Part shown: piece by piece, positions 24,614 to 36,359 of the stretch
Layout of the letters: every line of letters begins with the position of its first letter
Position numbering within the stretch: position 1 is the stretch's first letter
Source: Pseudorasbora parva
Lineage: Eukaryota > Chordata > Actinopteri > Cypriniformes > Gobionidae
DNA length: 64,000 bases
Reading direction: 5' to 3'
NCBI RefSeq assembly: GCF_024679245.1
Contig: NC_090174.1
Coordinates: 49,979,538-50,043,537 of the forward strand
Made by a program: the position numbers and the translations under genes
The notes under the pieces: generated by a model
Databases searched by the model: none
What the model saw: only the letters and a program-made list of their open reading frames with translations
What the model was told of the DNA's origin: nothing

Positions 24614-24813
24614 CTAGGAATGAGTCACGATTTTCGAATACTTGATTAGTTCATTTCAGCGGTGGTGAGGTGAGAGTGGTGCTGCCAATAATGCACCTAA
24701 AAGCTGTCAATCAACTCTCAACAACAGAAGAAGAACATACTGTCTCACACACACTCTGTAGACTTGCTTAGCATATAACGGTTATCATGACATGAGATGC
24801 TGATGGCGTGTGA
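24614..24813 (+). repeat. hAT-like terminus fragment (TAGGAATGAGTCACGATT)
   Basis: CTAGGAATGAGTCACGATTT then CGAATACTTGATTAG resembles the left end of a fish repeat with CGATT-rich ends. The 9-bp-duplication element copy 2 is inserted at its right. No right end seen. Confidence 0.3.
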
Positions 24814-25284
24814 TAGCCTTCAAATCTAGACGCACCCTAGCGGCAGCAAATCTAATCTGCCGCGAGTGTCGTCTAGCAACTCTCAATACAGTTCTGAGTT
24901 GTAAAAACCAAACTCTGGTCAGGCCTATCACATCGTGTATAGAGTCGGTGGGCGGGGCTTAACATAATGACGGCCGAGTAGCATGCTACTTGAAAATAAA
25001 GAAACTGGCGAACGGCGGTCTTTCGAATCTGCTTTGACCGCAACTCTGGAAGACTTGGAGTTAAGCTTTTCTCTGAGAAAAGAACAAAGAACGGCACTGA
25101 AGGCATTCTTTAATCTATCAACTAGCTCCACTTGACCTTCATTGCTCTGGTTGGTTGTAGCGCTATCCTATCGCGTGCAGAGGGAGTTTGAAAGACAACC
25201 GTTTATCCCGCCCCTCGGATTGAGCCCTGTCAATGGGGAGTTTCCAGACCAAACATCTTGATGTGGGTCTGGCTTGTCAGGCTA
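24814..25284 (-). mobile_element. TAGCCT...AGGCTA element with 9-bp target duplication, copy 2
   Basis: 471 bp, inverted relative to copy 1. Target duplication GGCGTGTGA at 24805-24813 and 25285-25293, exact length 9. The ends read TAGCCTTCAAATCTAGACGC on the left and GGCTTGTCAGGCTA on the right. Shorter than the other copies because of internal deletions. Confidence 0.85.
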
Positions 25285-25497
25285 GGCGTGTGACGTCTGT
25301 ATGAACAGAGTGCGTGGCAGAGGTATGCAGCAAATACGTATGTTGACAGGCAGTTAACACATCATAACATTGCATTTAGACTGAATGCAGTGATTAGATG
25401 ACATTTTTTTGGTCCTGAGGCTTTCACTGTAGATGTTTGTACTTTTGTCCACCACTAAATATTTAACTATATTACTTTCTATTAAATTCTGTTACCA

Positions 25498-25552
25498 TTT
25501 TGAAGCTGCTTTGAAACGATCTGCATTGTAAAGAGCGCTATATAAATAAAGG
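25498..25552 (-). repeat. TTTATTTATATAGCGC repeat fragment
   Basis: AGCTGCTTTGAAACGATCTG then TAAAGAGCGCTATATAAATA: the inverse of the terminus seen at 2124-2185. Confidence 0.55.
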
Positions 25553-25559
25553 TGACTAA

Positions 25560-26279
25560 TACACTGTATATATATTTAGACCCCTTCTATTATTAATTGC
25601 TATCGGTATGTGAAGAGACTGTTTATCAAAACCATTTCCTGCTCTGCCTTTAATGAGCACAACTATTTTCAATATTGATAATAAGAAGAAATGTTTCTTG
25701 AGTACCTAATCAGAGATGTGAAGATTTCTGATTTGATGACTAAATCGGCCATTTTGAACGCAAAATACAAACATTGCATCAACTGAAATCACACACACGA
25801 TGTCTAGAAGTGGATGCGTTTCTGAAGCAGCTGCCACAACTCTTGAGCTTCCCCCTACAGAGATGGCAGCAGATTTTTCCAGCCCGCTGCATATGTCACA
25901 GCACCTGCTGTCAACACTGCATTTGAAAACGTCTCGATGTGTCTGATGAGCATAATGAATGAAGCAGATGGAAATTGGTTTTTAGCAGCTCCATCAGAAA
26001 CACACCTGTTGTTCTATGTGAAGCATTTCTGCTTCCTAGAGAAAACCGGAAGGCTTGTGCTGACGTGGCTAACCCTTAGTGTTGAGAAGCTTCAAAAAAT
26101 AATACACCATTTCAAAATGGGAAACCCCTTGTAAACATAAAGTTTGCTTTCAGTTCAGCTGCCAAAATCTCCCTCTTTCCAAAAAAGAGTGTTGTTCTTT
26201 TTATACAACTGAATGAAGGGGAGGCTTAGTCAGTGTTAACATAATGACTAAGCTAAAAAGTCAACTGGGTTGGTTTATG
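25560..26279. other. anonymous stretch
   Basis: No gene. Frame 25937-26134 has no domain. Nothing recognised. Confidence 0.4.
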
Positions 26280-27466
26280 CACTCTAAAAATGGCTGGGTT
26301 AAAAACAACCCAATTGGCAACCCAGCGCTGGGTAAATATTGGACAGAACACATGCTGGGTTAAATTAACCCAGTGGCATTTTAACCCAGCAGGCTGGGCT
26401 GTTGAGAAAACCCAAAATGTAGTCAATTTTTTACCATTAATGGATTTGCTATGCTGGGTTATTCTTGCTGGGTTGTTCTTAAAATTTCTCCTGTGCATTA
26501 GCCTACTGTAAAACTAGACAATCATGAAAGAACAAATGAAGAATGCATGTTTAGACTGTTAAAACTATTTTTATTGTTTGACAAATGGTACAATACACAA
26601 CTGTGTTAAAATTGGCAACAATGACAACAACAAACCTAATATATTCTGTCAGTTTATTCACGTTTAAATCAAACTTTTATTTTGATGGGTTGCCGTGACT
26701 TTTGAGTCTCTGTGTTCATGATATGACACGCGCTCCCGTCATTCACACAGAGACGCAAAACATGGATGAGTAACGTTAATATTTAAATAGTATTTAATAT
26801 ACACAGACACTGGTATATATTCGGCGACAGTCTGGAGCCCGGCGTGACGCAACTGAACGCAGCTGCGGGACAGAATATAGTCTATTTGTGAGTCGATGCT
26901 ATACAGATACTATCGTCACATTTTTAACATTTCAGTATGTACTTGGTACCGAAGTACCGGTAATTGTGACATCCCTACATACAACCATGTTTAATTTTCG
27001 TAAGGGGATCATGGTTCCGTGTATTCACAAACTGTAATAATCTATCGTCTCACATGCCGACCTAAACTAACACGAGTCAGTGCATTGCATCGGATTCTGA
27101 GGTAAAACTTTTGTCATCTTAACGTCATGTAAGCTTAAGAATTGTTGCCGCGAAAAAAAACAAACTAATTATGCTAATTAAAATTATTATTAATGAAAAC
27201 ATATGAACTTATCTTAAAACATCTGCAACCAGTGGCTTTGCCTTTTGCATTGTCCTTTCAAAATGACAGTTTGGGAGCGAATTTAAACGAATCAAGGCGG
27301 GAAGCACGTGAAACAACCAAGCGCTGGGTAGAATCAACCAAGCATTGCAACCCAGCAGGTTTAACCCAACGACTGGAAATTTGAAACTACCCAATGGTGT
27401 TTAAAATGTGATCAAATAAACCAACAAAAATTACCCAACAGTCTTAACCCAGCATTATTTAGAGTG
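26280..27466. mobile_element. CTGGGTT-type DNA element, CACTCTAAAAAT ends
   Basis: The left end CACTCTAAAAATGGCTGGGT and the right end AACCCAGCATTATTTAGAGT are inverse. Many GGGTT/AACCC subterminal repeats lie at both ends (26290-26480, 27320-27450). The 1.19 kb interior has no long frame; it holds another hAT-like terminus near 26975. I recognise the termini from a common teleost MITE family that is usually far shorter. No target duplication found. Confidence 0.7.
26800..26975 (+). repeat. hAT-like right terminus inside the CTGGGTT element
   Basis: TTGGTACCGAAGTACCGGTA then ATTGTGACATCCCTA is the right end of a fish hAT-like repeat (inverse TAGGGATGTCACAATTACCG). The left end is not found. 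Confidence 0.5.
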
Positions 27467-28159
27467 TGTGAACAATTTTGCTAAATGAGGTGCCCACAAA
27501 TTACCAACAACCCATTTGTACAGTCTTTTTTTAACTAGGCATTTTAGATTCGAGGATTTTATAACCTCTCCTTATCTGTCAAAACCTTTCACATCAGCGG
27601 GCAGAGTATGACAACACCTCATCCTGGTGTCATTGTGTTACTATATTTTGTGAGATTTTCTTCTTGTCTGATTGACGTTTTTAATGTGTTTTGCCTCCTG
27701 CCCTTTTGTAATTTACCATCGGTGTCAGCACTTTCCATAGAGTGGCTTATCTTGCATATGTCAAGCCACTGACTCTGCCCTCAGGTGACTTGAATAATAG
27801 CAGCCAGAAAATGGAAAGTGCTTTCTCCTATTTTGTATTGTTTATATTCTTATTTTGTTATACAGTGTTTGTGCCACAGTGTTTGACCTCCATTCACAAG
27901 GTCAAAGGCCAGCACTTGTGAAAATTCTCCTCTGAGAATGTGTGTTTTGGCTGTCTATGGTAAGATAATACTCCTCAGGTCAGGAAAATGCCCTTTCCCT
28001 CACTGTTGGATACCATTAAACACTCAAGTGTTGAAGTGACTTTTATGAAAACAAACAAACAAAAAGAGCATGTTTCCAACAGAAGAGTTGGAAAACAGTT
28101 GTTTTGCTTAATAGGTTTGTGTAAACTTGGATCCATATTCTTTGATGAATATACTGTTC
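27467..28159. other. anonymous stretch
   Basis: Nothing recognised. Mixed composition with a few T-runs. A 62-codon frame at 27988-28176 has no domain. Confidence 0.4.
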
Positions 28160-28207
28160 TGATTTCTCAATATTAAGTGGTCACTTAATTTTTTCCAGAG
28201 CTGTATA
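28160..28207 (+). mobile_element. half copy of the TA-flanked palindromic element
   Basis: AAGTGGTCACTTAATTTTTT then CCAGAGCTGTATA matches the right half of 18044-18115. The left half is absent. Confidence 0.65.
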
Positions 28208-28262
28208 TTTTATTAAACTGATAAAAAAGATACAGTCAAGACATTTATAATGTTATGAAAGC

Positions 28263-28400
28263 ATTTACTCTCCCTTTTGAGTGTCATGGAAAAGCATGCT
28301 GGGAAATATAAATCCCAGCCCTGTTTCTAAATTAAAAGTTCATAAAACTAAAATCAATAAATCAATTCACTTAATATGTTTTGTGAATACCCCCCCCCCC
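28263..28400 (+). repeat. GCATGCTGGGAAATATAAAT repeat, copy 1
   Basis: ATTTACTC, then ATGCTGGGAAATATAAATCC, CAGCCC, GTTCATAAAACTAAAATCAA and a TCACTTAATATG block. The same order occurs at 51255-51370. Probably the interior of a non-autonomous DNA element. Confidence 0.65.
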
Positions 28401-28417
28401 CCCCCCCCCAAAAAAAA
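28391..28417. repeat. (C)19 followed by A-run
   Basis: Nineteen C then eight A. Long C homopolymers are unusual and error-prone in sequencing; the length should be treated as uncertain. Confidence 0.9.
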
Positions 28418-28551
28418 ATACTTAATACATATTTAAATCAATATGTTAGTTGTCATTTTTTGTAATTGTAAAATTTCGGAGTAAAAATGGCTAATGTCTT
28501 GCTCTCCCTGCATCATTTTTCATCAGTAAAAGGTATTGTGTGTGGTAGGGT

Positions 28552-28700
28552 TTAGGGGTTAAAGTTCTAGTAACTGGATGGTTGCTGGTTCACTTTTCAA
28601 AGAGTGTGCCGTGAGCTCCCATTACTGTACTCTTGAGCAAAGCTCTTAACCCCAAGCGGATTTGGCCTGTAGTTAGTTCATAGCCATTCTATTCTATTCA
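28552..28700 (+). repeat. SINE-like repeat fragment
   Basis: GGATGGTTGCTGGTTCACTT resembles a pol III B box. It is followed by GTGCCGTGAGCTCCCATTAC, TGTACTCTTGAGCAAAGCTC and TTAACCCC, a tail common in fish SINE-like repeats. Weak call; the A box is not clear. Confidence 0.4.
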
Positions 28701-28887
28701 GAAAATGTCATGTCGTTAAATCTTGTTTGCTTAGACGGAACTGGGTTACTGCAACATGGACCTGAGAATAAACAGAGACCATATTATCTCATTTTGGACC
28801 CTGTTATCATAAATTGATGTTAGGTAGGAGTGCATCTTGACACTCCATAATGATTTCCTTCTTTTTCTGCCCTCTCTTTTTCATGTG

Positions 28888-29116
28888 CACTGTAAAAAAT
28901 TATATGTTCAATAAGTTATGACAACGTATGTTTTTACATTGTTTTAACTCATCAAAATAAGTTAAGAAATGTTAAACTTTTTTTTATTAGTTAAACAAGA
29001 TGTAACTCATTTTTTAAAGTCAGTTTAACGTAATTTAAGTTGAAATAACTTAACTTAAACATCCAAGTCGATTGTACTGCAAAAGTTCCAAATTTGCCTC
29101 TTTTTTTTTTTACAGT
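28888..29116 (+). mobile_element. CACTGTAAAAAAT-type MITE, related subfamily
   Basis: The left end CACTGTAAAAAATTATATGT and the right end TTTTTTTTTTTACAGTG are inverse. Internal blocks CAATAAGTTATGACAACGTA, ACATCCAAGTCGATTGTACT recur in 60341-61388. TA follows the right end. Confidence 0.65.
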
Positions 29117-30159
29117 GTAGTTAATTCCTTCTCTCTGTTTTTGGATTTCTCATGCAGCTGGTTAGAAAACAGATCCTCTCTACCATCTCTCTCTTTCTCT
29201 TTGTCTCTTTTGAAGATGGATGGGTTCTGAGCGGAAGTGGAGTGCAAGGCCTTTGGGTCACTAATTAAAATCTACAGAAACCCCATTGAAACTCTTACAC
29301 TTGACATCCATCATGGTGTCAAAACTCCTATGATAATGAATGGTCTCGGATGAAATCTTGGGTGTCTGTAGTGTGTGTGTGTGTGGAGGGGGAGGGGGGT
29401 CTTTTAATTGTACTTTTTTTAATCTATAATGAAAAACAGATGCAGTGATGGAACATGTTTTATCAGACTATTCACTCTCCACCCCTCTCTGTCTTCTTTT
29501 TCCATTACCTACTGGGTTTTAAATGTGACCTGTGTTCAAAAGTAGATCTATTGTGCATTTAGAAGTCCTACATCAAAACATATGCACAGATGTGCTGCTT
29601 ATCTATGTAACGAAGACCCTAATGAATGTTTTTAGGAGCCTGTGTGTTTAGCAATGATTATGCCAAATCTCTAGATTATTCATTTCAGCTGGATGAATGA
29701 TTTTGAAGTTTAATGAATGACGAGAAGTTACAATGGAACTGAATATGACATGTTTCCACAAATAGAGAGGTTGCTTGGTGATGGGATTCCAAAGAAAACA
29801 GCTGGCTGGAGTTTGCTGCCGATGTTGCAGGATAAAAACATTCAGGCCTTTTGATTGGCCACTTGTGTTGTACTTGATAATTGGTTCAGTTTATCTCCAT
29901 GACTCTTCTCACACATTGAACTATGGCTATGCTCGGAATGATGTACACTGTAAAAAAAAAAAAAAAAAAAGGCTCCAAATAAAAAGTTTCTAGTGACTGA
30001 TCACATCTAAATTTTTCAGTTTTTCAGTGCACCTGAGACCCGTAGTGGCAACTTGTTTGACAGTTGTCAGACTTGCAAAGATGGATAGTGACTGGAGTGA
30101 GGACAGTAGTTTTGCAACAGGACAGTAGTTTTGCGGTTTTGAGTAATGAACCAGGCTGG
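29117..30159. other. anonymous stretch with MITE ends and short repeats
   Basis: TACACTGTAAAAAAA with 19 A (29945-29970) and TTTTTCAGTGCACC (about 30018-30032) look like close-set MITE ends. A direct repeat GGACAGTAGTTTTGC lies at about 30101 and 30121. A tiny acidic frame starts at 30081 (see findings). No gene. Confidence 0.4.
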
Positions 30160-30463
30160 GAGTTTTTAAAAGCCTCAGGAATCTTTTGCAGGTGTTTAGA
30201 GTTAATTAGTTGATTCAGATGATTAGGTTAATAGCTCGATTAGAGAACCTTTTTCATGATATGCTAATTTTTTGAAAGAGGAATTTGGGGTTTTCATGAG
30301 CTGTATGCCAAAATCATCAGTATTAAAACAATAAAAGACCTGAAATATTTCAGTTGGTGTGCAATGAATCTAAAATATTTGAAAGTTTAATTTTTATCAT
30401 TACATTATGGAAAATAATGAACTTTTATCACATATGCTAATTTTTTGAGAAGGATCTGTATAT
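30160..30463 (-). mobile_element. Tc1-like element, terminal fragment without transposase
   Basis: The right end TATGCTAATTTTTTGAGAAG then GATCTGTATA and the inner CATGAGCTGTATGCCAAAAT, ATCATCAGTATTAAAACAAT, TAAAAGACCTGAAATATTTC blocks match my memory of a common teleost Tc1-like element's terminal region. Another TATGCTAATTTTTTG copy lies at about 30260, the usual internal repeat of that terminus. The transposase is absent. Confidence 0.6.
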
Positions 30464-30787
30464 TATGTAAATAAACTTTTATTTTGGATGTGATTAATCG
30501 CAATTAATCATTTGACAGTAGTAGTTTGAAATAATCACATTCTTGGATTATTTAAAGATAAACACTATTATTGTAAAAACTATTATAAATATCAATACAA
30601 TTTCATTTTGACTTTAAAATGTTTATTTATTTATTTACTTTTACTTATGCCAACATGCCATGATTATTTAAATAAAATAATAATAATAATAATAATACTA
30701 GCCTCTTTGACTTTAAAATCTTAATGGAATTTTTATAAATGTTTTGAAATTAAGTAAAACATTCCACGATTATTTCATATTTTTATA

Positions 30788-30933
<146 letters not shown>

Positions 30934-30985
30934 CCTCTTTCTTAACTTTAAAAATTCATAAAGTGTATATATATATATATATATA

Positions 30986-31815
30986 ATATATTTACATTTA
31001 TTTATTAAGATCCACTCTTTACTATAAGACAATCAATGTCTTAAGAACCGCAAGCTGCATAGTTGTTTATACTGTCAAATCTTGATAATTTAGCTTGATA
31101 ACTCGTCATCACCTGCTACAATAAGCAATACATCTAATCAGATCAGTACTGTTTGAAATGCTTATCATTGCATATTACAAATAATTGTTTTTGTACTGCA
31201 GATCATGTAAGTATATATATATATTACTATTCGAACACAGCCTCATGTTTTTGACATCGAGCAGAGCACATTGATCCTTGTGTTTCAGCTGAGCAGTCAT
31301 GTAAAATACTTCTGGGCATTTGTGACTCTTATCGTGTGTGTTAACAAAACACGAGCACTCTGTGTAAACAAAGCCAAGTGCCCATGCTGACTCAACCTTT
31401 GCAGAGCGGTCGTGATGTAGAGCATTTAAGAAACTAAATCTAAGAGCATTCCAAAGTCAATTCATTTTTTCAGCTGTTGATTAATTATGTTAAGGACCAG
31501 TGTCTTTTATCGCCTTGGAAGCAAACCACAGTGCGTGAGACGATAAGTAATCTGTGTGTGAGTAAAGACAGAAAGCAAAGAGAAGCTAGACCAGCATGAA
31601 ATATGAAGCGTGCTAAATTGTCTGGATGTAATCTGTCATAACATTTGTTATGGAAAGTTACAGTTTATGTACAATCTATTTGGGTGACAAAATGCAGATG
31701 TGAACCTTTACATGTGTTAAATCTCCAGTAATGCATCACTGTCCAGGACAACCTTCAGTATGAATAGACCATGCATTGCGTGTAATTATATATACTGTGT
31801 AATGCATTATGAAGG
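30986..31815. other. anonymous stretch
   Basis: Nothing recognised apart from short TA runs (31213-31223). No gene. Confidence 0.4.
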
Positions 31816-31851
31816 CCTTAAAGGGATACTCCACCACTTTTTCATATATAA

Positions 31852-32769
31852 AGGTGGGGTAAGTGCTTTCTGGTAACTGTTGTTGATATTTCAAATCACC
31901 AAAACAAACACGCCCCTACCCCCAAAAGGGTCTCGCCCCTATTTTGATAGCTCCGCCCCACACATACGTAACCCAGGCAACGACTGTAGCAGAATCTGTG
32001 TAACTAATTTAGAATTTTCGAATATACCAGGTCGAATATTCAATGAAAGTCACCCCTTCCATCACAAAAACACAAACCGTTCTCATGAACAACTCGATAG
32101 AACACAAGCCGACAGTCCAGCTAACGACATTTTACAATTATGACCAGATTAGAGTTATAGCGATCACAAAACACAAACCGTTCTCATGAACAACTCGATA
32201 GGACACAAGCACAATAGTGCAGCTAACAACATATTACAATTATGACCAGTTTAGAGTTATAGCGATCACAAAAACACAAATTGTTCTCATTAACAACTCG
32301 ATAGCACGAGCCGACAGTCCAGCTAACGACATATTACAATTATGACCGGATAAAGGTTATATAGATCATGAAAAGAGGAAACAAACATATATTAGGAGTA
32401 TAGTATCTTACTTGTCGGACACATTTTGTGAGCTGATGCTTGAAACAGACAGTGAGGAGATTTAGACGCTCCATAGAGTGTGGAAATGAACGGGTCTTTA
32501 TCATCGCTGAAGTGAGCCACAATACGATCGCAAATGGACAAACAAGCGAACATGACACACGAGCATAGTCAAGCAGCATATATTAGGCTAATGTCCGTCA
32601 TGTGTGACTCGTGTGTTTTGAATAAAGACGTGCACAGAGCGAGACCGAGCACTCTTCTCACCATCATTAGTAGACACGCCCCTTACCTGCTGATTGGCTA
32701 CACGTTTGTTATTCCACTTGGCCCGAGTCCTTTTTCTAAAACGGTTTTGAAATAACACTTACCCTACCT
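31852..32769 (+). mobile_element. TTAA element, AGGTRGGGTAAGTG ends, copy 1, nested
   Basis: Ends AGGTGGGGTAAGTG and CACTTACCCTACCT. The right TTAA is at 32770-32773; the left target reads ATAA. It sits where the fold-back element's CATATTAAACT target would be. 918 bp, longer than copy 2 (603 bp) because of an internal triplication and a segment at about 31940-32058 missing from copy 2. Confidence 0.8.
32062..32365 (+). repeat. three tandem units, period 101-103 bp
   Basis: Each unit carries CACAAACCGTTCTCATGAAC, AACTCGATAG, CCAGCTAACGACAT and TATGACCAG (starts near 32062, 32163, 32266). Copy 2 of the element has only one unit, so this is a local expansion in copy 1. Confidence 0.9.
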
Positions 32770-33346
32770 TTAAACTGTTATTCCCTTAACTAAGACGAGT
32801 TGACACATACCTCTCTCGTCTCAGTACGTGCACTTAATCGCTCTGACGTGCGGTGACATTCTTATAGCGCTTAGCCCACTAAGCCCAGTTCATTCACCAA
32901 ACAGAGATCAACTAAGATGTGACCAAACACCTCCATGTTTCTCCTACTAGACTTGGCGCATTAAAAAGTCATGCCTCCCAATCCTCCCTCTAATCTCCCC
33001 CTCGCCCTCTTATTACCGTCAATAGGAGGAGTTGATTTTTCAGCCGTGACTTTTTACTACACCGAGTCGAAGTACTCTCAGAAGTGCTATTCCGCCATAC
33101 ATTATAGTTCTCCTTTTTAACCCGCTTAAAAAAGCGCCACGTTTTGTTTTGTCACCATTCTTGATCGTTCAACTATTAGTGTAACTGTATTTAAATATGG
33201 AAAACGTGGAGGTGTTTGTATGTGTCTAACTTGATCTTTGTTTGGTACCTAATGAATGAAATGTGCTTAGTGGGCTAAGCTAAGTGCTATCAAAATGTCA
33301 CCGTGCGTCAGAGCGAGAGAGGTATGTGTCAACTCGTCTTAGTTAA

Positions 33347-34131
33347 AGGGTTACTTCGGCGATTTGCATATGGCTTTGTATCAGTAGAAACCCTGAAGTA
33401 TATTCAAATGATTGTGCTTTCCCCCCCTCATATGCCCCTGAGAAAAGAGATTTATGCATTTTATTTCTGGAAAAAATCCTCCTATGATGCAAATTGACGA
33501 TATTTGCATCATAGGAGTAATGTTTGGCTAAAGACTACAGCCAGCAGAGGGAGCCATTTCCGCATGTTTTGAACCTGCGCATGGGGGACGGAGATCACAC
33601 TCAGAGCTCAGCTGGCAGCTACAGGCACTCATTTAAACGGAGCTATGGTGAGCAATGTAAGTCTTTTAACTTCCCAAATTAATTTCTATGAAAGTTAAGC
33701 TTGCAAAGGCATGAACTGAAACGCGCCACACTGAACTCGCGTTGTGAATGTATGCTGTGAGTGTAGTCTCGATTACCTCAGCTCTTATCACGAGAGCTCA
33801 TCAGCTCACTTATCTGACTCCTGCAGTTTGTGCTCAGTGCTGTGATACTCGCGCGGTGACTCACTCATTATATTGAACAGACCAGTTTAGTTTTTAATTG
33901 TAGTGTCTTCTCCAACTCAGTCACAGTAATCAAGTTGGTGGCTTTGGGAATGGCCTCACAGGGCAGCGAAGCATTCTGGGAATTGTAGTCTTTCATCCCC
34001 ATGAGACAAAAATACATTTTCTGTTTTTTTTCAATCTAGAAGGCACCAAATTCAAAAATAATTTCACATTTCTACTACACTGATGACCTAGTTTAAATAC
34101 AGATTCATCTTCCCAGCGCTGAAGTACCCCT
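33347..34131. mobile_element. TTAA element, AGGGTTACTTCGGCG ends, nested
   Basis: TTAA at 33343-33346 and 34132-34135. Ends AGGGTTACTTCGGCGATTTG and CAGCGCTGAAGTACCCCT. Removal restores AGTTAA|GGGAATAAC of the host fold-back element. The interior includes GCATTCTGGGAATTGTAGTC, a block common in fish repeats. 785 bp, no long frame beyond 64 codons. Confidence 0.8.
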
Positions 34132-34182
34132 TTAAGGGAATAACACTGTTTAATACAAAAAGGCGGTGGAGTATCCCTTTAA

Positions 34183-34619
34183 TATACTTGAATGGTATGC
34201 AGCTTTTTCTGTACTCCAGTGCTTGTCATTCCCAAAATCGGGCCGGTTGTGTTAGCAGAGGGAGAGCGGCCCCATGGGAAGGCATGACTTAAAACTTAAA
34301 TATAAAACTGGGTGTAGTGCCTTAATAGTGCTTCGCTCTGAGAACTACACAAATCTGACTTTAATGGAGGCGAGGGAGAGTTTATTTTTATGGACACTTC
34401 TCTTACTCTTGAGAATGTCAGAGACAGGAATTTATGTTTTAAAAATAAGCTCCGTTTTGGCACGCATGTACAAATACATGTAATTCAGTCATTGTGTGTT
34501 GTGTGCCCTGTTGAGTCACATTAGAAATATTTTTTATTATTATAATTTTATTATTATTTATTGATTGTTTTGGCATATAAAAAAAAATTCACTCGATTTT
34601 GCAGATTAAGTTTATAATA
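34183..34619. other. anonymous stretch
   Basis: Nothing recognised. A 69-codon frame at 34274-34483 lacks domain or splice support. Confidence 0.4.
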
Positions 34620-35125
34620 ATAATTTGTTACATTTTTATAGTGCTTTTCTGAGTACTTGAAGCGCTTTAAATATGGAAGAAGGGAATCACCTCAACCATC
34701 ACCAATGTGCAGCATCCACCTGGATGATGCGACGGCCACCCGAACCAGCTGATTGGTGGAGAGGAGAGCAATCAGGAAAGGGGGCAGAGGCCAATGGCCA
34801 GATTTTGCCTAGATGCTGAGGTTATATACCCTTACTCTTTTCCGAAGGACATCCTGGAATTTTTAATGACCACAGAGAGTCAGGACCTCGGTTTAACGTC
34901 TCATCCGAAGGACGGTGCTCTTTGACAGTACAGTGTCCCCATCACTATACTGGGGTGTTAGAACCCACACAGACCACAGGGTGGGAACCCCCTGCTGGCC
35001 TCACTAACACCTCTACCAGCAGCAACCTAGTTTTCCCAGTTGGTCTCCCATCCAGGTACTGACCAGGCTCAGCCCTGCTTAGCTTCAATGGGAAACCAGT
35101 CTTTGGCTACAGGATGATATGGCTG
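34620..35125 (-). mobile_element. 5S-rRNA-derived SINE-like repeat, copy 1
   Basis: Read on the minus strand, the 5' end (35125-35040) is CAGCCATATCATCCTGTAGC, GAAGCTAAGCAGGGCTGAGC, CTGGTCAGTACCTGGATGGG, AGACCAA, a clear derivative of 5S rRNA including its internal pol III promoter region. The body follows (TCCGAAGGACGGTGCTC, GCAGCATCCACCTGGATGAT on the plus strand) and a tail with GCTTTTCTGAGTACTTGAAG. This fits the SINE3 class of 5S-derived SINEs described in zebrafish. Not a functional 5S gene: it is diverged and embedded in repeat sequence. Confidence 0.75.
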
Positions 35126-36184
35126 TTAGTTTACTCATATATGTTTTAATGACCTTTTTAATATTAATTGATAAATAGCTGATGATTATATTATATGGGA
35201 TTTGTCATGAGCACAAATACAGTGGAGGTGAACATGATTAGTCAGTAACCAGTTGCATTTTGAGACTGTTCCTTAAATCTGGAATGTATTCTGGACTTTG
35301 AATTTTATGATTTCGAGAGTATATTTAAATGTGCAGTTATATGACACTAACATAATAATCCATTCTTGGGACACTGAGGGCAGTTCTCTGTGTATTCCTG
35401 GTCATATTTTATAGGTGAGCATTCAGAGACACTTAATCTCAGGTATTAACTCAGATTCCTGTTCAGTCCTTTCAAACAGACCTCTACAGTGTTCTGTGAT
35501 ATAAGGCAGGATGTATATTTAAAAAATAAATTCAATAAATTAAACCTGCTTTAAACAAGGACCTATTTACAACCCTGTTGCTTTTTCTATAATGGCATCA
35601 GAAATTCTAGGTCATGTTTATGTTTTTCTGCACTCGCAGCCCTAAATCTTGACCAATATGGTCTTAATCCCAAATCTAGTTGTTTCAGACTGCAGGTCTT
35701 ATTTTGGCCATTTTTTTACAGGGGAGGCTAACTGGCTTCTAGCCTCCTACCTGCTGCTGGCTGTTGCCTGTCATAGTTTCCACTGTGGGAGGAACGCTGC
35801 CTCACTCAAAAGAGCCCCATTCATGCTAAACCTTTTGAGACGGAGATAGAAAGAGAGTTTGTGTTAGCCATTCAGGAGGGATGAGGAAGCCTGTAGATAA
35901 GAAGAGTGTTGAAACTCAGTTTTGGGCCCTTTTGTGAGTTGAAATGGACGATTGAATGCTCGTGATAAGGGGCATTTTTTCCATTGAAATCTGAGCTCTA
36001 AAGAACTGTTGCAAATTTCATCTCAGGATTGTTTCATGTAGAGGTCATCCATTTCCTTTAGTGTTCATCTGCTGTATTTTAGAGTTAGAGATGCACGTAT
36101 CTGGCCAGGGGCAGCTATGTTTTCAGGTTCTATAGACAGCATTGTATTTCAGCTGCAAATGAGCTGTGAAGCTTCTATCCATAT
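35126..36184. other. anonymous stretch
   Basis: No gene. A 66-codon frame at 35649-35849 has no domain. No repeat recognised. Confidence 0.4.
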
Positions 36185-36354
<170 letters not shown>

Positions 36355-36359
36355 AATAA

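Larger units (their letters stand above)
31822..34178. mobile_element. large TTAA fold-back element with two nested elements
   Basis: TTAA at 31818-31821 and 34179-34182; ends AGGGATACTCCACCACTTTT and GCGGTGGAGTATCCCT. After removal of the two insertions, the left arm (31822-31847 plus 32774-32945) and right arm (33197-33346 plus 34136-34178) are inverse over about 200 bp, for example ACTAAGACGAGTTGACACAT with ATGTGTCAACTCGTCTTAGT and CTTAGCCCACTAAG with CTTAGTGGGCTAAG. The loop is about 32946-33196. The 224-bp element at 2937-3160 shares its ends. No coding capacity. Confidence 0.8.

Noticed and set aside
34950..35125. 5S rRNA gene
   Set aside because: The 5S-like part is diverged and fused to a SINE-like body and tail. 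A genuine 5S gene would be about 120 bp with a T-run terminator.
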